A stretch of DNA of 32,274 nucleotides from an uncultured Clostridia bacterium (lineage in GTDB: Bacteria; Bacillota; Clostridia; Oscillospirales; Ruminococcaceae), in assembly GCA_937901465.1 (NCBI GenBank), contig CALGTU010000024.1, positions 1 to 32,274 of the forward strand, in the 5' to 3' direction. The notes under the pieces were generated by a model. The model was not told where the DNA came from. It was given only the letters and a program-made list of their open reading frames with translations, and did not search any database. The translations under genes and the position numbers were made by a program. Shown in pieces: positions 1 through 8,116 of the stretch. How positions within the stretch are numbered: position 1 is the stretch's first letter; each line of letters begins with the position of its first letter.

Positions 1-423
1 CATGAAATCTCCGGGCAGCAGGGGACGCTTTCCGCAGAACTGCTTGAACTGCTCCACTGCCTGTTCCTTGCTTACCTTAAATGGTATGATAAAATCAGGA
101 CGAAGCATTCCGTCAAAGCATTCGTTTACCACAAAGGGGCTGTCGCAGTAGGGGCAGGTAGTTGCACCGAGGCTTCTGTCACCTGTAATTTCAGCGCCGC
201 AGGAATTGCAGGTGTAGGTACATACATCGCCCTCAATGTTCACAGTCGTTTCCGAATACTGCTGCCAGTTCATTTCGGAGGATGACTCATTGTCTTCCGC
301 CAATGCACTGACTGCATCAACATAAAGCTCTGTTCCGCAGTATTCGCACTCCATTTTCTGGGACTCAGAACCAAAGGTAAGCTCCGCTCCGCAGCAGGGG
401 CATTTAAAAGCTGTAATACTCAA
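1..423 (-). CDS. Double zinc-ribbon protein, 3' end outside window
   Basis: The first 141 residues of a protein that runs off the left edge. It carries two zinc-ribbon knuckle sets: CPCCG (Cys8, 10, 11) with CEYC (Cys26, 29), then CNSC (Cys72, 75) with CPYC (Cys90, 93), followed by the start of a domain reading PFKVSKEQAVEQFKQF. Proteins of this build are common in Clostridia, are often mislabelled as PriA-like helicases or TFIIB-type zinc ribbons, and often continue into membrane segments; that continuation is not visible here. I chose the TTG start at 421-423 because the ATG four bases further upstream is in another frame and meets a stop after eight codons, while GAGG lies eight bases before the TTG. 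It is divergent from the oxidoreductase gene, with its own promoter. The molecular function is unknown. Confidence 0.75.
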   Translation of the reverse strand, partial: MSITAFKCPCCGAELTFGSESQKMECEYCGTELYVDAVSALAEDNESSSEMNWQQYSETTVNIEGDVCTYTCNSCGAEITGDRSLGATTCPYCDSPFVVNECFDGMLRPDFIIPFKVSKEQAVEQFKQFCGKRPLLPGDFM

Positions 424-459
424 TTTGCATACCTCATTTCGGATTATTGGTGTTATTGT

Positions 460-488
460 CATATATTTTATCATATTTATCCTGTCAA
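460..488 (-). promoter_or_regulatory. Promoter of the zinc-ribbon gene
   Basis: On the minus strand TTGACA is followed after 17 bases by TATATG, about 36 bases before the TTG start. The match is good at -35 and fair at -10. Confidence 0.5.
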
Positions 489-581
489 GTCAATGTTTTT
501 TAACAAATCATTTCAATAAAATTACCGCTATGAAAATACTGTGGTGCAGATATCTGCTATTATGATATTTTCATAACTCTA

Positions 582-610
582 TTGACACAGCTATAGTGCA
601 ATGATATAAT
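582..610 (+). promoter_or_regulatory. Promoter of the Gfo/Idh/MocA oxidoreductase
   Basis: Perfect TTGACA and TATAAT boxes with a 17-base spacer. The RBS AGGCGG follows at 632-637, nine bases before the ATG at 646. This should be a strong housekeeping sigma factor promoter. Confidence 0.85.
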
Positions 611-645
611 GTCGGTAAAATCATATTTGAAAGGCGGCATTATTT

Positions 646-1611
646 ATGAAGATCGGCATTATGGGAACAGGAACCATAGCACGTACTATGGCGGTGACAG
701 TAAACAGGGCAGAGGGCTTTGAGCTTTATGCAGCGGCATCAAGAACGGCAGAAAAGGCACAGGCATTTGCTGATGAATTTGCCGCACAAAAGTCATACGG
801 CAGCTACGAGGAGCTGGCACGTGACAGTGCCGTTGACCTTATTTATATCGCCACACCTCATTCAAGCCATTACAATGATTGCAGACTTTGTCTGGAAAAT
901 GGCAGAAATGTGCTGTGCGAAAAGGCATTTACCGTAAATGCGGCACAAGCAGGGGAGCTTATCGCACTTTCGGAGCAAAAGGGACTTTTTCTCGGCGAAG
1001 CTATGTGGACACGATTTATGCCCATGCGGTTTACTCTCGACAGGCTTCTGGCTGAGGGTGTTATCGGAAATATAACCTCACTTACGGCAAACCTCGGATA
1101 CTCCATCGCTCACATTGAAAGGCTCTGCCGACCTGAGCTTGCAGGCGGTGCTTTGCTTGACCTTGGTGTTTATACCATAAATTTTGCACGCATGGTAATG
1201 GGCACTGATATCGAGGATATATCTTCACGGTGCGTAAAAAATGAATACGGAGTGGATGCACTGGATAATATCATCATCACCTTTAAAGGAGGCAGAACAG
1301 CGTTGCTTCACAGCACTATGTGTTCAAACACCGACAGACGGGGGATCATTTACGGCGACAAGGGCAGGATAGAGGTTGAGAACATCAACAACTGTGAAGG
1401 CATAACCGTTATTTTGAATGACGGCACTGTGCAGAAATATGAAACTCCTCCTCAGATAACAGGCTATGAATATGAGCTTTACGGTGCGGCTGAGGCTATT
1501 TCTGAGGGGAAAACACAGTGCAGTCAGATGCCCCATTCGGAAATGCTGGCTATAATGGAAATAATGGACGGTCTGAGAAAAGAATGGGGAATACGCTATC
1601 CTTTTGAATAA
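646..1611 (+). CDS. Gfo/Idh/MocA family NAD(P)-dependent oxidoreductase
   Basis: A 321-residue cytoplasmic dehydrogenase of full family length. The N-terminal Rossmann fold opens with GIMGTGTIA (residues 4-12). The family motif usually written EKP appears as CEKAFTVN around residue 91, a variant common in Clostridia, and supplies the lysine expected near the substrate. GEAMWTRFMP and GGALLDLGVYTINFA match the C-terminal alpha/beta domain of the dihydrodiol dehydrogenase-like branch. Such enzymes oxidise or reduce sugars, inositols and related alcohols with a bound nicotinamide cofactor. The exact substrate cannot be read from the sequence. The gene appears to be transcribed alone from a strong promoter; no sugar transporter lies next to it to hint at a pathway. 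Confidence 0.9.
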   Translation: MKIGIMGTGTIARTMAVTVNRAEGFELYAAASRTAEKAQAFADEFAAQKSYGSYEELARDSAVDLIYIATPHSSHYNDCRLCLENGRNVLCEKAFTVNAAQAGELIALSEQKGLFLGEAMWTRFMPMRFTLDRLLAEGVIGNITSLTANLGYSIAHIERLCRPELAGGALLDLGVYTINFARMVMGTDIEDISSRCVKNEYGVDALDNIIITFKGGRTALLHSTMCSNTDRRGIIYGDKGRIEVENINNCEGITVILNDGTVQKYETPPQITGYEYELYGAAEAISEGKTQCSQMPHSEMLAIMEIMDGLRKEWGIRYPFE

Positions 1612-1637
1612 AATAACAGCATATTTTACAAAAAATA

Positions 1638-1667
1638 TTGACAATTGCAATACGAATGTGGTATAAT
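1638..1667 (+). promoter_or_regulatory. Promoter of the CAP-domain secreted protein
   Basis: TTGACA at 1638-1643 and TATAAT at 1662-1667 with an 18-base spacer. The longest open frame opens within the -35 box, which rules that out as the translation start and supports the ATG at 1704. Confidence 0.8.
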
Positions 1668-1703
1668 TTCATTAAACTATCTTTTGATGAAAGGAAAATG
1701 AAA

Positions 1704-3347
1704 ATGAAAGATATATTCAAACGTACCGCAATGCTTGCAAAGGTGATAGCTTCGGCTGCTGCCGCTGCGGCATTATCGGCAGTCATGGGCATACAGGCAC
1801 TGGCGGTAGATGTGGAGGAACGCTCCAAGGAGGATATCCTTGAGATGTATAATCAGCTGCCCTACAGCCTTACTGCGGCTGATACCTATGCACAGATACC
1901 GTCATATACATACCCCTACAGTGCAGGTGCTCTTTCCGACAAGTCTCTTACAAACGGACTTAATGCACTGAATTTTATGAGATATATCGCAGGACTTCCA
2001 GCCGATGTCAAACTCAGCAGTGATTATGTAAACAAGGCTCAGCATGCATGCCTTGTAAATGCAGCAAACGGCTCAATGAGCCATGCACCCTCTCAGCCTG
2101 CAAATATGAGTGATGATATGTACGCTCTCGGCTATGAAGGAGCAAGCAGCAGCAATCTGGGCTGGGGCTATACAAATCTTGCACAGAATATCGTCTGCGG
2201 CTATATGTCCGATGCAAGCGACAGCAATATAAACCGTGTGGGTCACAGAAGATGGATACTTTATCCCAATATGAAGTACACAGGCTTCGGTCATGTTGAA
2301 ACTCATACGGCTATGTATGCCTTTGACGGCTTTACCTACGGCGATAATTTCACGGGAGATTACGTTTGCTGGCCGGCAAAAAATATGCCTATGGAGGTAT
2401 ATGAGCCGGGGATAAAAAACGGACGTTATCCATTTTCGGTAAATCTCGGTTCAAGCTATCAGGCACCTTCTCTCAGCGATATAACCGTAACGGTCAAGAG
2501 CGAAAAGCAGAACAGGACATGGACGCTTACTTCCGCAAACAGCAGTGATTATGACTGCTATCTCACTGTAAATAATGCAGGCTACGGAATGTCTAAGTGC
2601 ATCATCTTCAATGTGGGAACGTTTACGGAGGGCGATACGGTTTCCGTAAAGATCAGCGGTCTTAAAACCTCGGGCGGTCAAAGCACATCTATTTCCTACA
2701 GCGTTGATTTCTTCTCGCTCAATAATATGCCCGTTCCTGCTCCTCAGATAACATCTGCCAAGGCAGGGAACGGTCAGGTGGCACTTAACTGGACAAACGT
2801 AAGCTGTGCTGAAAAATACGGCATCTATACATATGTGGGCGGCAAATACACCTGCATCGGATCAAGAGCGGCAGGCACAAACGGAATGTACGCGAAAAAT
2901 CTCACCAACGGCACAAAATACGGCTTCCTTGTAAGGGCATATGCATACGGCAAATGGTCTGACCTTTCGGACAGCAACATAGTTTACGCAACTCCTGTGG
3001 AAGCAAAGCCAAGGATAACTTCCATAACACCATATGACGGTAAGGTGGGCATAAACTGGACAGCAGTAAGCGGTGCTTCAAAATATGCGGTTTACGTAAA
3101 TTCCGGAAGCGGCTGGAAATGCGCAGGCACAAGAACAGAGCTGGGAATGTATGTAAAGAACCTTGCCAACGGAGTAAGATATGGCTTTGCAGTTAAGGCA
3201 TATGTAAACGGAGCATGGACATCGGTAACATCTTCGGATATCGTTTATGCAACACCTGCGGCAAATGCGGCTCAGGAGCTGATCTTCTTTGACGGCTTTT
3301 TCACCGACGGAATAACTGCCATTGACGGTGTTACAGTTTTGTCGTAA
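1704..3347 (+). CDS. Secreted CAP-domain protein with two FN3-like repeats
   Basis: A 547-residue exported protein. The signal peptide has a basic start (MKDIFKR), a long Ala-rich core and a likely cut after IQALA. The first folded part is a CAP/SCP-PR1 domain: LNALNFMRYIAGLP, GSMSHAPSQP and VGHRRWIL match the Firmicutes YkwD-like branch, and the His of SHAP and of GHRRW fit the CAP cavity. Two related repeats of about 95 residues follow, each reading roughly VALNWT...KYGIY...YAKNLTNGTKYGF...IVYATP, an FN3-like sandwich. The tail has no LPXTG motif, dockerin, S-layer repeat or membrane anchor, so the protein is probably released or held by weak wall binding. The start at 1704 has AAAGGA eight bases upstream; the ATG at 1698 is too close to it. 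Cell-wall or host interaction is an inference. Confidence 0.88.
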   Translation: MKDIFKRTAMLAKVIASAAAAAALSAVMGIQALAVDVEERSKEDILEMYNQLPYSLTAADTYAQIPSYTYPYSAGALSDKSLTNGLNALNFMRYIAGLPADVKLSSDYVNKAQHACLVNAANGSMSHAPSQPANMSDDMYALGYEGASSSNLGWGYTNLAQNIVCGYMSDASDSNINRVGHRRWILYPNMKYTGFGHVETHTAMYAFDGFTYGDNFTGDYVCWPAKNMPMEVYEPGIKNGRYPFSVNLGSSYQAPSLSDITVTVKSEKQNRTWTLTSANSSDYDCYLTVNNAGYGMSKCIIFNVGTFTEGDTVSVKISGLKTSGGQSTSISYSVDFFSLNNMPVPAPQITSAKAGNGQVALNWTNVSCAEKYGIYTYVGGKYTCIGSRAAGTNGMYAKNLTNGTKYGFLVRAYAYGKWSDLSDSNIVYATPVEAKPRITSITPYDGKVGINWTAVSGASKYAVYVNSGSGWKCAGTRTELGMYVKNLANGVRYGFAVKAYVNGAWTSVTSSDIVYATPAANAAQELIFFDGFFTDGITAIDGVTVLS

Positions 3348-3358
3348 ATAATAAAAAG

Positions 3359-3406
3359 ACTGCTGCACAGACTTTGAAAAAAGTCAGTGCAGCAGTTTTG
3401 TGTTTT
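3359..3406. terminator. Bidirectional terminator
   Basis: ACTGCTGCAC (3359-3368) pairs with GTGCAGCAGT (3387-3396), with further GACTTT/AAGTC pairing inside. A T-rich run follows on the plus strand and an A-rich run precedes it, so it can serve both the CAP gene and the convergent minus-strand gene. Confidence 0.85.
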
Positions 3407-3803
3407 ATTCATGTGTTCGGCAGTAATCCTCATATGCTTCAAAGGCAGTTTGTTCATCTGTGCCGTCAAGGAGCATAAACAGGGTACAGCTGATAATTTC
3501 AGACCAATTCAGAACAGTATCACGCTGTTTCGCTGTCATAGGCGTTTCAGGCAGACTGCACCATACTGACGAAAGATGAATTACAGCCATAAGGTCAGCC
3601 ATAAGCTCACGGTCAAGCATCGGCTGAGAGAATTCGTTTTTCAGAGTCCGCAGGCATTCCATTATCTCATGAAAACCATATTCGCACAGCTCACCCGTAA
3701 AAGGTCGCAGACTTTCGATAAATCCCGCTGAATGTGCGGAATTTTCCGATACTGTTCTTCCCGAATGAAAGCTTAACAGCTTCCTTGCTTCAGATACGGT
3801 CAT
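3405..3803 (-). CDS. Hypothetical helical protein coupled to the XRE-type gene
   Basis: A 132-residue protein with no signal peptide or membrane span, predicted mostly helical from its spacing of Leu, Ala and Glu. I do not recognise the family. Its start overlaps the end of the upstream regulator gene by four bases (ATGA), so translation is probably coupled and the two products probably belong to one unit. Nothing in it suggests a catalytic site. It may modulate or partner the membrane-anchored regulator encoded upstream. The gene ends at the shared terminator at 3359-3406. Confidence 0.7.
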   Translation of the reverse strand: MTVSEARKLLSFHSGRTVSENSAHSAGFIESLRPFTGELCEYGFHEIMECLRTLKNEFSQPMLDRELMADLMAVIHLSSVWCSLPETPMTAKQRDTVLNWSEIISCTLFMLLDGTDEQTAFEAYEDYCRTHE

Positions 3804-4320
3804 TTCTTCACCTCGTTTTCCCCATAGACTTTATTTTCACAGTATATCATCATGCGGTTTCTGTGAATGCAGTAAATTATGACAGCCGCTGCGGGGCATA
3901 GTGCGGCTATCAGCGTTTCACCCGAAAGCAATGCCCATGCAGTCACAGCAATAACCGCAAGTGCGGATATGATTATATCGGCAAGATGATCTCTGAGCCA
4001 TTTTTTACTGAAAAATTCCATTCGTTCCTTTCGGTTGAAGCAGCTTTCTCTGAAAGCGGCAACTATATTTTCCTCGGCACGCTCTATGTAAAGCTCCTCT
4101 GTGAGCCGCTCGCCGCTGAGAAGCTCATTAACGGTCACACCGAAAAGCTTGCTGAGTATCAGCAGCATTTCTATATCGGGCATATAATTGCCGTTTTCCC
4201 AGCGTGAGATAGTTTTGTTGGTAACACCGATCTTTTCGCCGTCAATTTCCGGTACCGTCAGCAGATACTCCAGCGCACATCGGGCCGTGCTATGAATTTT
4301 CCGATTTTTATCTGATCCAT
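3800..4320 (-). pseudogene. XRE-family regulator with membrane tail, frame broken near its N-terminus
   Basis: The rear part reads TNKTISRWENGNYMPDIEM then LSKLFGVTVNELLSGE, the recognition helix and end of a classic HTH_3 domain, followed by two hydrophobic stretches (LADIIISALAVIAVTAWALL and ALCPAAAVIIYCIH) that should anchor it in the membrane. The family start, MDQIKIGKFIA, is present in another frame at 4288-4320 with a good RBS (AAAGGCGG), but that frame stops after 20 codons. The two parts are out of register, and the DNA between them (about 4238-4287) is about eight bases longer than the family spacing and does not encode the usual first HTH helix. Either the gene is decayed, or the sequence has an error there. 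A short product starting at the ATG at 4181-4183 would lack half the HTH. Confidence 0.7.
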
Positions 4321-4344
4321 AATTGATACCGCCTTTCTGAAATA

Positions 4345-4373
4345 ATCATATCATGTGAGCGGAAAAATGTCTT
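4345..4373 (-). promoter_or_regulatory. Weak promoter candidate before the XRE-type gene
   Basis: Minus-strand AAGACA, 17 bases, TATGAT, lying 25 bases before the retained family start codon. The -35 box is poor. Confidence 0.3.
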
Positions 4374-4428
4374 TACCATAAAAAGCGAATTGCGGGACAC
4401 GGTGCGTCAAACGGCTTTGATGCGTGCT

Positions 4429-4650
4429 TTATGGCGATACATAAATTATCAGGTCTGACATTGACGTGTTCCAGTCATCGTAATAGTCACGCAGATGATA
4501 ATGCTCGCCTGAGGCTTCCGAAGCCGTCGCTTCGCTGCGGATATCACATAAAAAAGCAATCAGACTGTCAAGCTCCTTTTCGGTTACATTCAGCACAGCT
4601 TCCTTTAGCTGTCCGTCTGTGTTGATTTTTTTACTGCCGTAAATTTCCAT
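4429..4650 (-). CDS. Small hypothetical protein downstream of the NimA-like gene
   Basis: A 73-residue acidic cytoplasmic protein that I do not recognise. It starts six bases after the stop of the flavoprotein gene, and its likely RBS (CGGAG) lies inside the last codons of that gene, so the two are almost certainly co-transcribed. The middle, TEKELDSLIAFLCDIRSEA, should form a helix; the rest has many Asp, Glu and Tyr residues. No metal or nucleotide motif is seen. The downstream side has only a weak hairpin (4404-4423) before the next minus-strand gene. Confidence 0.6.
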   Translation of the reverse strand: MEIYGSKKINTDGQLKEAVLNVTEKELDSLIAFLCDIRSEATASEASGEHYHLRDYYDDWNTSMSDLIIYVSP

Positions 4651-4656
4651 TCATTA

Positions 4657-5121
4657 TCAACTCCGTTTTGCTTTTGCCGTCATGCGGCTGATATTTATTT
4701 TCACCACTGTAACACTGTCTGCCGCTGAAAGAGGAATATCAAATTCCCGTCCTGTCTGCTGAAGCATCAGAAGCTTTAATCCTCTGAGTTTTTCGCTGGG
4801 GTCGGTCAGTACCTCTGCCGTTCCTTCAGCTGTCACGCTCTCATATATGCAGCTGAAATCGCAGGCTTCATCAGCCTCGCATAGCCGCAGGAAATTATCC
4901 AGCTCAACAAAAACAAAGGGGTTTTTTCTTATGATATCAAGCTTTGTGCCTTCCTTTGCCGAATGGAAAAAGAATGTATTTTCCGATGGGTCAAATCCGA
5001 AATTCAGCGGCACTATATACGGCTTGCCGCCGTCACACATTCCCAGACGCATGACCCTGCATCGGGAAATGATCTCTGCTATCTCATTTTTATCTGTAAT
5101 TTCTCTGTCTTTGCGACGCAT
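4657..5121 (-). CDS. Pyridoxamine 5'-phosphate oxidase-like flavoprotein (NimA family)
   Basis: A 154-residue protein of the split-barrel flavin-binding superfamily. The start MRRKDREITD, the strand pair VMRLGMCDGGKPYIVPLNFGF and the FHSAKEGTKLDIIRKNP stretch are typical of NimA-like members, which bind FMN as dimers and are usually annotated as nitroimidazole-resistance or general flavin-nucleotide-binding proteins. The natural substrate is unknown for most, so resistance should not be assumed. I take the ATG at 5119-5121 because GAGGG lies eight bases upstream; a GTG three codons earlier falls inside that RBS. A promoter at 5143-5171 drives it, divergent from pyrE. Confidence 0.85.
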   Translation of the reverse strand: MRRKDREITDKNEIAEIISRCRVMRLGMCDGGKPYIVPLNFGFDPSENTFFFHSAKEGTKLDIIRKNPFVFVELDNFLRLCEADEACDFSCIYESVTAEGTAEVLTDPSEKLRGLKLLMLQQTGREFDIPLSAADSVTVVKINISRMTAKAKRS

Positions 5122-5142
5122 TTCAATCACCCTCTTGTGGTT

Positions 5143-5171
5143 ATTATAACATATTCACAATTAAAAAGCAA
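5143..5171 (-). promoter_or_regulatory. Promoter of the NimA-like gene
   Basis: Minus-strand TTGCTT, 17 bases, TATAAT, 21 bases upstream of the chosen ATG. Confidence 0.65.
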
Positions 5172-5201
5172 AATATTTTATGGTAATATTTACAAAACCT
5201 G

Positions 5202-5230
5202 TTGAAAATCACAAATAAATATGTTATAAT
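5202..5230 (+). promoter_or_regulatory. Promoter of the pyrE operon
   Basis: TTGAAA, 17 bases, perfect TATAAT, leaving an untranslated leader of roughly 80 bases before pyrE. Confidence 0.75.
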
Positions 5231-5250
5231 TATTTCATATATATGACTAA

Positions 5251-5283
5251 TGATAATGGCAAACCTCGTGATTGCCTTTGTCA
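5251..5283 (+). promoter_or_regulatory. Leader hairpin upstream of pyrE
   Basis: TGATAATGGCAA (5251-5262) pairs with TTGCCTTTGTCA (5272-5283), 12 positions with one wobble and one mismatch, around a nine-base loop. A run of five T follows at 5291-5295. It could be an attenuator or a stability element. It lacks a recognisable PyrR binding loop, so the mechanism is open. Confidence 0.4.
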
Positions 5284-5315
5284 TCGGCACTTTTTCTCGA
5301 AAGGATATTTTTAAA

Positions 5316-5972
5316 ATGAGCTACAAAAACGAATTCATTAAATTTATGGCAGACTGCGGAGTGCTTACCTTCGGAGATTTCACCCTCAAAAGCGGCAGAA
5401 AGGCTCCCTACTTCATAAACACAGGCAACTACAAGACAGGTGCGCAGCTTGCAAGGCTGGGCGGCTTCTACGCTGACTGCTTCAAGGAAAACAACATTGA
5501 GGTGGAGTGCCTTTTCGGTCCTGCATACAAGGGAATTCCCCTTGCTTCCTGTGCAGCTATGGCACTGGCTCAGAAATATGATATTGACGTAAGCTTCTGC
5601 TTTGACCGCAAGGAGGTCAAGGATCACGGCGAGGGCGGTCTTTTTGTCGGAAAGCAGCCTCAGAAGGGCGAAAAGGTAGTTATCATCGAGGACGTTATGA
5701 CCTCAGGCAAGGCTCTCAAGGAGGTTTATCCCAAGCTTAAGGACGCTGCCGATGTTGATATCACAGGCATGGTAATTACCGTTGACAGAATGGAAAAGGC
5801 TCTTGACACCGACCTTTCCGCAGTTCAGCAGGCTTACAAGGATTACGGCATAAAGGTTTATTCCATCGTTAATATAAATGATATCATCAATGCCATTGAA
5901 GAAGGCGTTATCGAAGGAAAGGAATACCTTGAAAAGATGAAGGAATACCGTGCGGCATACGGTGTAGACTGA
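5316..5972 (+). CDS. pyrE: Orotate phosphoribosyltransferase
   Basis: A 218-residue enzyme that joins orotate to PRPP to give OMP, the fifth step of UMP synthesis, in the cytoplasm. The N-terminal FGDFTLKSGRKAPYFINTG is the hood and orotate-contact region, and VVIIEDVMTSGKAL is the PRPP-binding loop. FDRKEVKDHGEGG is the catalytic flexible loop with the conserved Lys, Asp and His. An in-frame ATG at 5250 would add 22 residues encoded by the leader hairpin; the ATG at 5316 has GAAAGGA upstream and gives the family start, so it is preferred. No other pyr gene is adjacent; two unrecognised genes follow closely. Confidence 0.95.
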   Translation: MSYKNEFIKFMADCGVLTFGDFTLKSGRKAPYFINTGNYKTGAQLARLGGFYADCFKENNIEVECLFGPAYKGIPLASCAAMALAQKYDIDVSFCFDRKEVKDHGEGGLFVGKQPQKGEKVVIIEDVMTSGKALKEVYPKLKDAADVDITGMVITVDRMEKALDTDLSAVQQAYKDYGIKVYSIVNINDIINAIEEGVIEGKEYLEKMKEYRAAYGVD

Positions 5973-5996
5973 TTATCTGACAAAAGGAGTACCGAC

Positions 5997-6524
5997 ATGG
6001 AAAATGCGGCTTTTGATTTTGATGCATTCATTGAAAAGATGACCCGAAAGGTCGAGGAAATGAGCTATGATGAATGCATTGATATGGCTCTGGCTGTCTG
6101 CATGAGGGATTTTGACAGCTATCGGAAATATATTGATGCCAACAGCTGTCCGGAGAATAAATTCTCTGTATGCGAGGAGATCTTCGCTGCTGTTCTGAGA
6201 AACCGTTACTGTCCCGACAGAATGGACTGCAAGGAATATATCAACAGCTGCAATGATTTTCTTGAACAGCTTCAGGAGGAAGACGGCGAATATTTTGATG
6301 AATGCGTGAACATCACCTGTATGATAATGCATATCCTTGCATACATTGATACCCGTGATAAGCGGAATATCACAGCAGTTTTGAAGCTGTGCATTGAAAC
6401 GGGTGAGGCATATTTCGCACGCAGCTGTCCCGACGGCGGAAGTGACAAGCTGACAGAGCTTGCAGAAGCTGTTACACAGCTTGATACATCGTCGGTAACG
6501 GCACTGCACAGCTGCTTTGATTAA
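5997..6524 (+). CDS. Hypothetical Cys-containing helical protein after pyrE
   Basis: A 175-residue acidic protein, probably all-helical, with no signal peptide or membrane span. It has many scattered cysteines (for example CIDMALAVCMRDF, CPDRMDC, CVNITCM) without a clear CxxC zinc pattern. I do not recognise the family. It begins 24 bases after pyrE with the RBS AAAAGGAG and is followed after 44 bases by a 511-residue unknown protein, so all three look like one transcript. Codon use matches pyrE, so it is a real resident gene rather than an import. Its tie to pyrimidine synthesis is only positional. Confidence 0.75.
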   Translation: MENAAFDFDAFIEKMTRKVEEMSYDECIDMALAVCMRDFDSYRKYIDANSCPENKFSVCEEIFAAVLRNRYCPDRMDCKEYINSCNDFLEQLQEEDGEYFDECVNITCMIMHILAYIDTRDKRNITAVLKLCIETGEAYFARSCPDGGSDKLTELAEAVTQLDTSSVTALHSCFD

Positions 6525-6568
6525 GTAAATATTTTTATTAAAATATATCTGAAAGGACTGTTTTACCA

Positions 6569-8104
6569 ATGAGCGTACGTTTTGATCTTACAGCAATAGC
6601 TCCCGAGCTGATGGATGCGGTTATCTATATGGATAATTCTCCTGCATATGCAGCATTCAAGGAAGAGATCGAGGCTATTCTTGCTGATTTCAACGAGAAA
6701 AATCACCTCTCTTCCCATTGGAAGGTAGATGAAAAGGATCTCACAGAAAAATCTGAGGAAACACTGAAAAATATGCACCGTGCATATCTTATCTGGTCTT
6801 TCAGTGAGGAGCAGAAAAACGGTGCAGACCCCGACTGCTGCTGTCACACCTTTGTGAAGCTTTTCTTCAAGTCTCAGGCGGAAACTCTCATTGCACTCAA
6901 TAACGGACAGGAAACCATCTCCTCTATGGGTGCGGCTGCATTCATCGAAAGCTTCAAGGATAAGATCAATTCCGATACAGCTGTTTTTGACAGTATCAAG
7001 GATTTCTTCAAGGGATATATTTACGGCTATTTCTTCAATTATCTCAATGAAGCAAAGATAATGAAAAAGTATGCGGAAATGCTTGCGTACCTTGGTGTAA
7101 TGTCCAATAAGATACCCACATCAATTTCCGAGCAGCAGAAGATTCTCCCCAAGATGGCTATGCTTCTTCCCAACGACCGCTTCAAGTATCTCAATGGCTT
7201 TGTTCCAAAGGAGCTTATGCTTGATATCATCTATGACAGAATTGAGTTTGCAACCCTTTCCGAAAGTGAAACTGCTCTTGTTAAGGAGCGTATAAAGGAA
7301 TATATCATCAAGAATTACAGAACAGACACAGAGGACGATATCGAGCTTCTCAGTGATGATGTTACCGTATCCTTTGCTTCCGCTTACTTCAAGGAATACA
7401 TAAATGTTCCCGCATTCTGCGAAAATCTTTATCACAAGTGCAGCAGCGGTGTAAGAACATTCCTCGACTGTGACCGTGACGATACGGGCGATTACAGTGC
7501 GGCAAAGCTTACCGAGCTTACAAGTGCAAAGTGTACTGTTGATTACAACGATTTCTATACAACGGAAAAAGCTCCCTGCAATGACACCGCTCTGGGCGGC
7601 ACAGACCTTTGCTGGAAATATCCCATCATCTTCAAGGATGCACATGATTACTGGTTTGCACCTGTTTATGAGGAGCTTATCTATCCTGTGCTTGACAAGG
7701 ATATGTATGAGGTAATTCCCGAGGGCGGCATTCCTGCGGGACAGTTCCCCTTTGCAGACGAGGCATTCAGAACAAACTGCATACGTACAGTTGCAGGCAT
7801 TTCAGATACAAGCCTTTCCATCAGAAAGGACAGAAAGGCTGTGCTTGAACAGCTCAAAAAGCTTTCTGCCGATAATACACTTTCCGGAAGAGACCGCCGT
7901 ATGCTCATGCTGGAGCAGACTCTCTGCCTGCTTTCAGGCAATTGCAGCGAGGCTAAGTACAAGGCACTTTCTACTGAGAATGTGTTCGGTACAGAGCTTT
8001 ACGAGGTTTATATCCGCTACAGAATGGATCTGCTGGTTGCAAGTGCAATTACAAGCCTTGAAGCTAAAAAGGTTCTGTTGGACGAGATAAACAAGATCTG
8101 CTGA
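6569..8104 (+). CDS. Hypothetical 511-residue protein, third gene after pyrE
   Basis: A large soluble protein with no signal peptide, membrane segment or motif that I recognise. It is Leu, Glu and Lys rich with long predicted helices, and has an acidic middle (TDTEDDIELLSDDVTV near residue 250) and a short Cys-rich patch PDCCCHTF near residue 95. It is preceded by the RBS GAAAGGA and ends at a strong terminator at 8117-8159, which closes the pyrE unit. Both unknown proteins here share the same style (helical, Cys-containing, acidic), so they may act together. Codon use agrees with the neighbours. No function can be assigned from sequence alone. Confidence 0.8.
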   Translation: MSVRFDLTAIAPELMDAVIYMDNSPAYAAFKEEIEAILADFNEKNHLSSHWKVDEKDLTEKSEETLKNMHRAYLIWSFSEEQKNGADPDCCCHTFVKLFFKSQAETLIALNNGQETISSMGAAAFIESFKDKINSDTAVFDSIKDFFKGYIYGYFFNYLNEAKIMKKYAEMLAYLGVMSNKIPTSISEQQKILPKMAMLLPNDRFKYLNGFVPKELMLDIIYDRIEFATLSESETALVKERIKEYIIKNYRTDTEDDIELLSDDVTVSFASAYFKEYINVPAFCENLYHKCSSGVRTFLDCDRDDTGDYSAAKLTELTSAKCTVDYNDFYTTEKAPCNDTALGGTDLCWKYPIIFKDAHDYWFAPVYEELIYPVLDKDMYEVIPEGGIPAGQFPFADEAFRTNCIRTVAGISDTSLSIRKDRKAVLEQLKKLSADNTLSGRDRRMLMLEQTLCLLSGNCSEAKYKALSTENVFGTELYEVYIRYRMDLLVASAITSLEAKKVLLDEINKIC

Positions 8105-8116
8105 TCAGATTATCAT

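Noticed and set aside
1638..1703. N-terminal extension of the CAP protein
   Set aside because: It starts within the -35 box and covers the -10 box; the signal peptide and RBS fit the start at 1704.
4404..4423. Possible terminator after the small gene at 4429-4650
   Set aside because: An eight-base stem with one wobble but no T run directly after it on the minus strand.
4657..5121. Nitroimidazole-resistance gene
   Set aside because: The NimA-like family is broad and most members have no shown role in resistance; only a flavoprotein call is justified.
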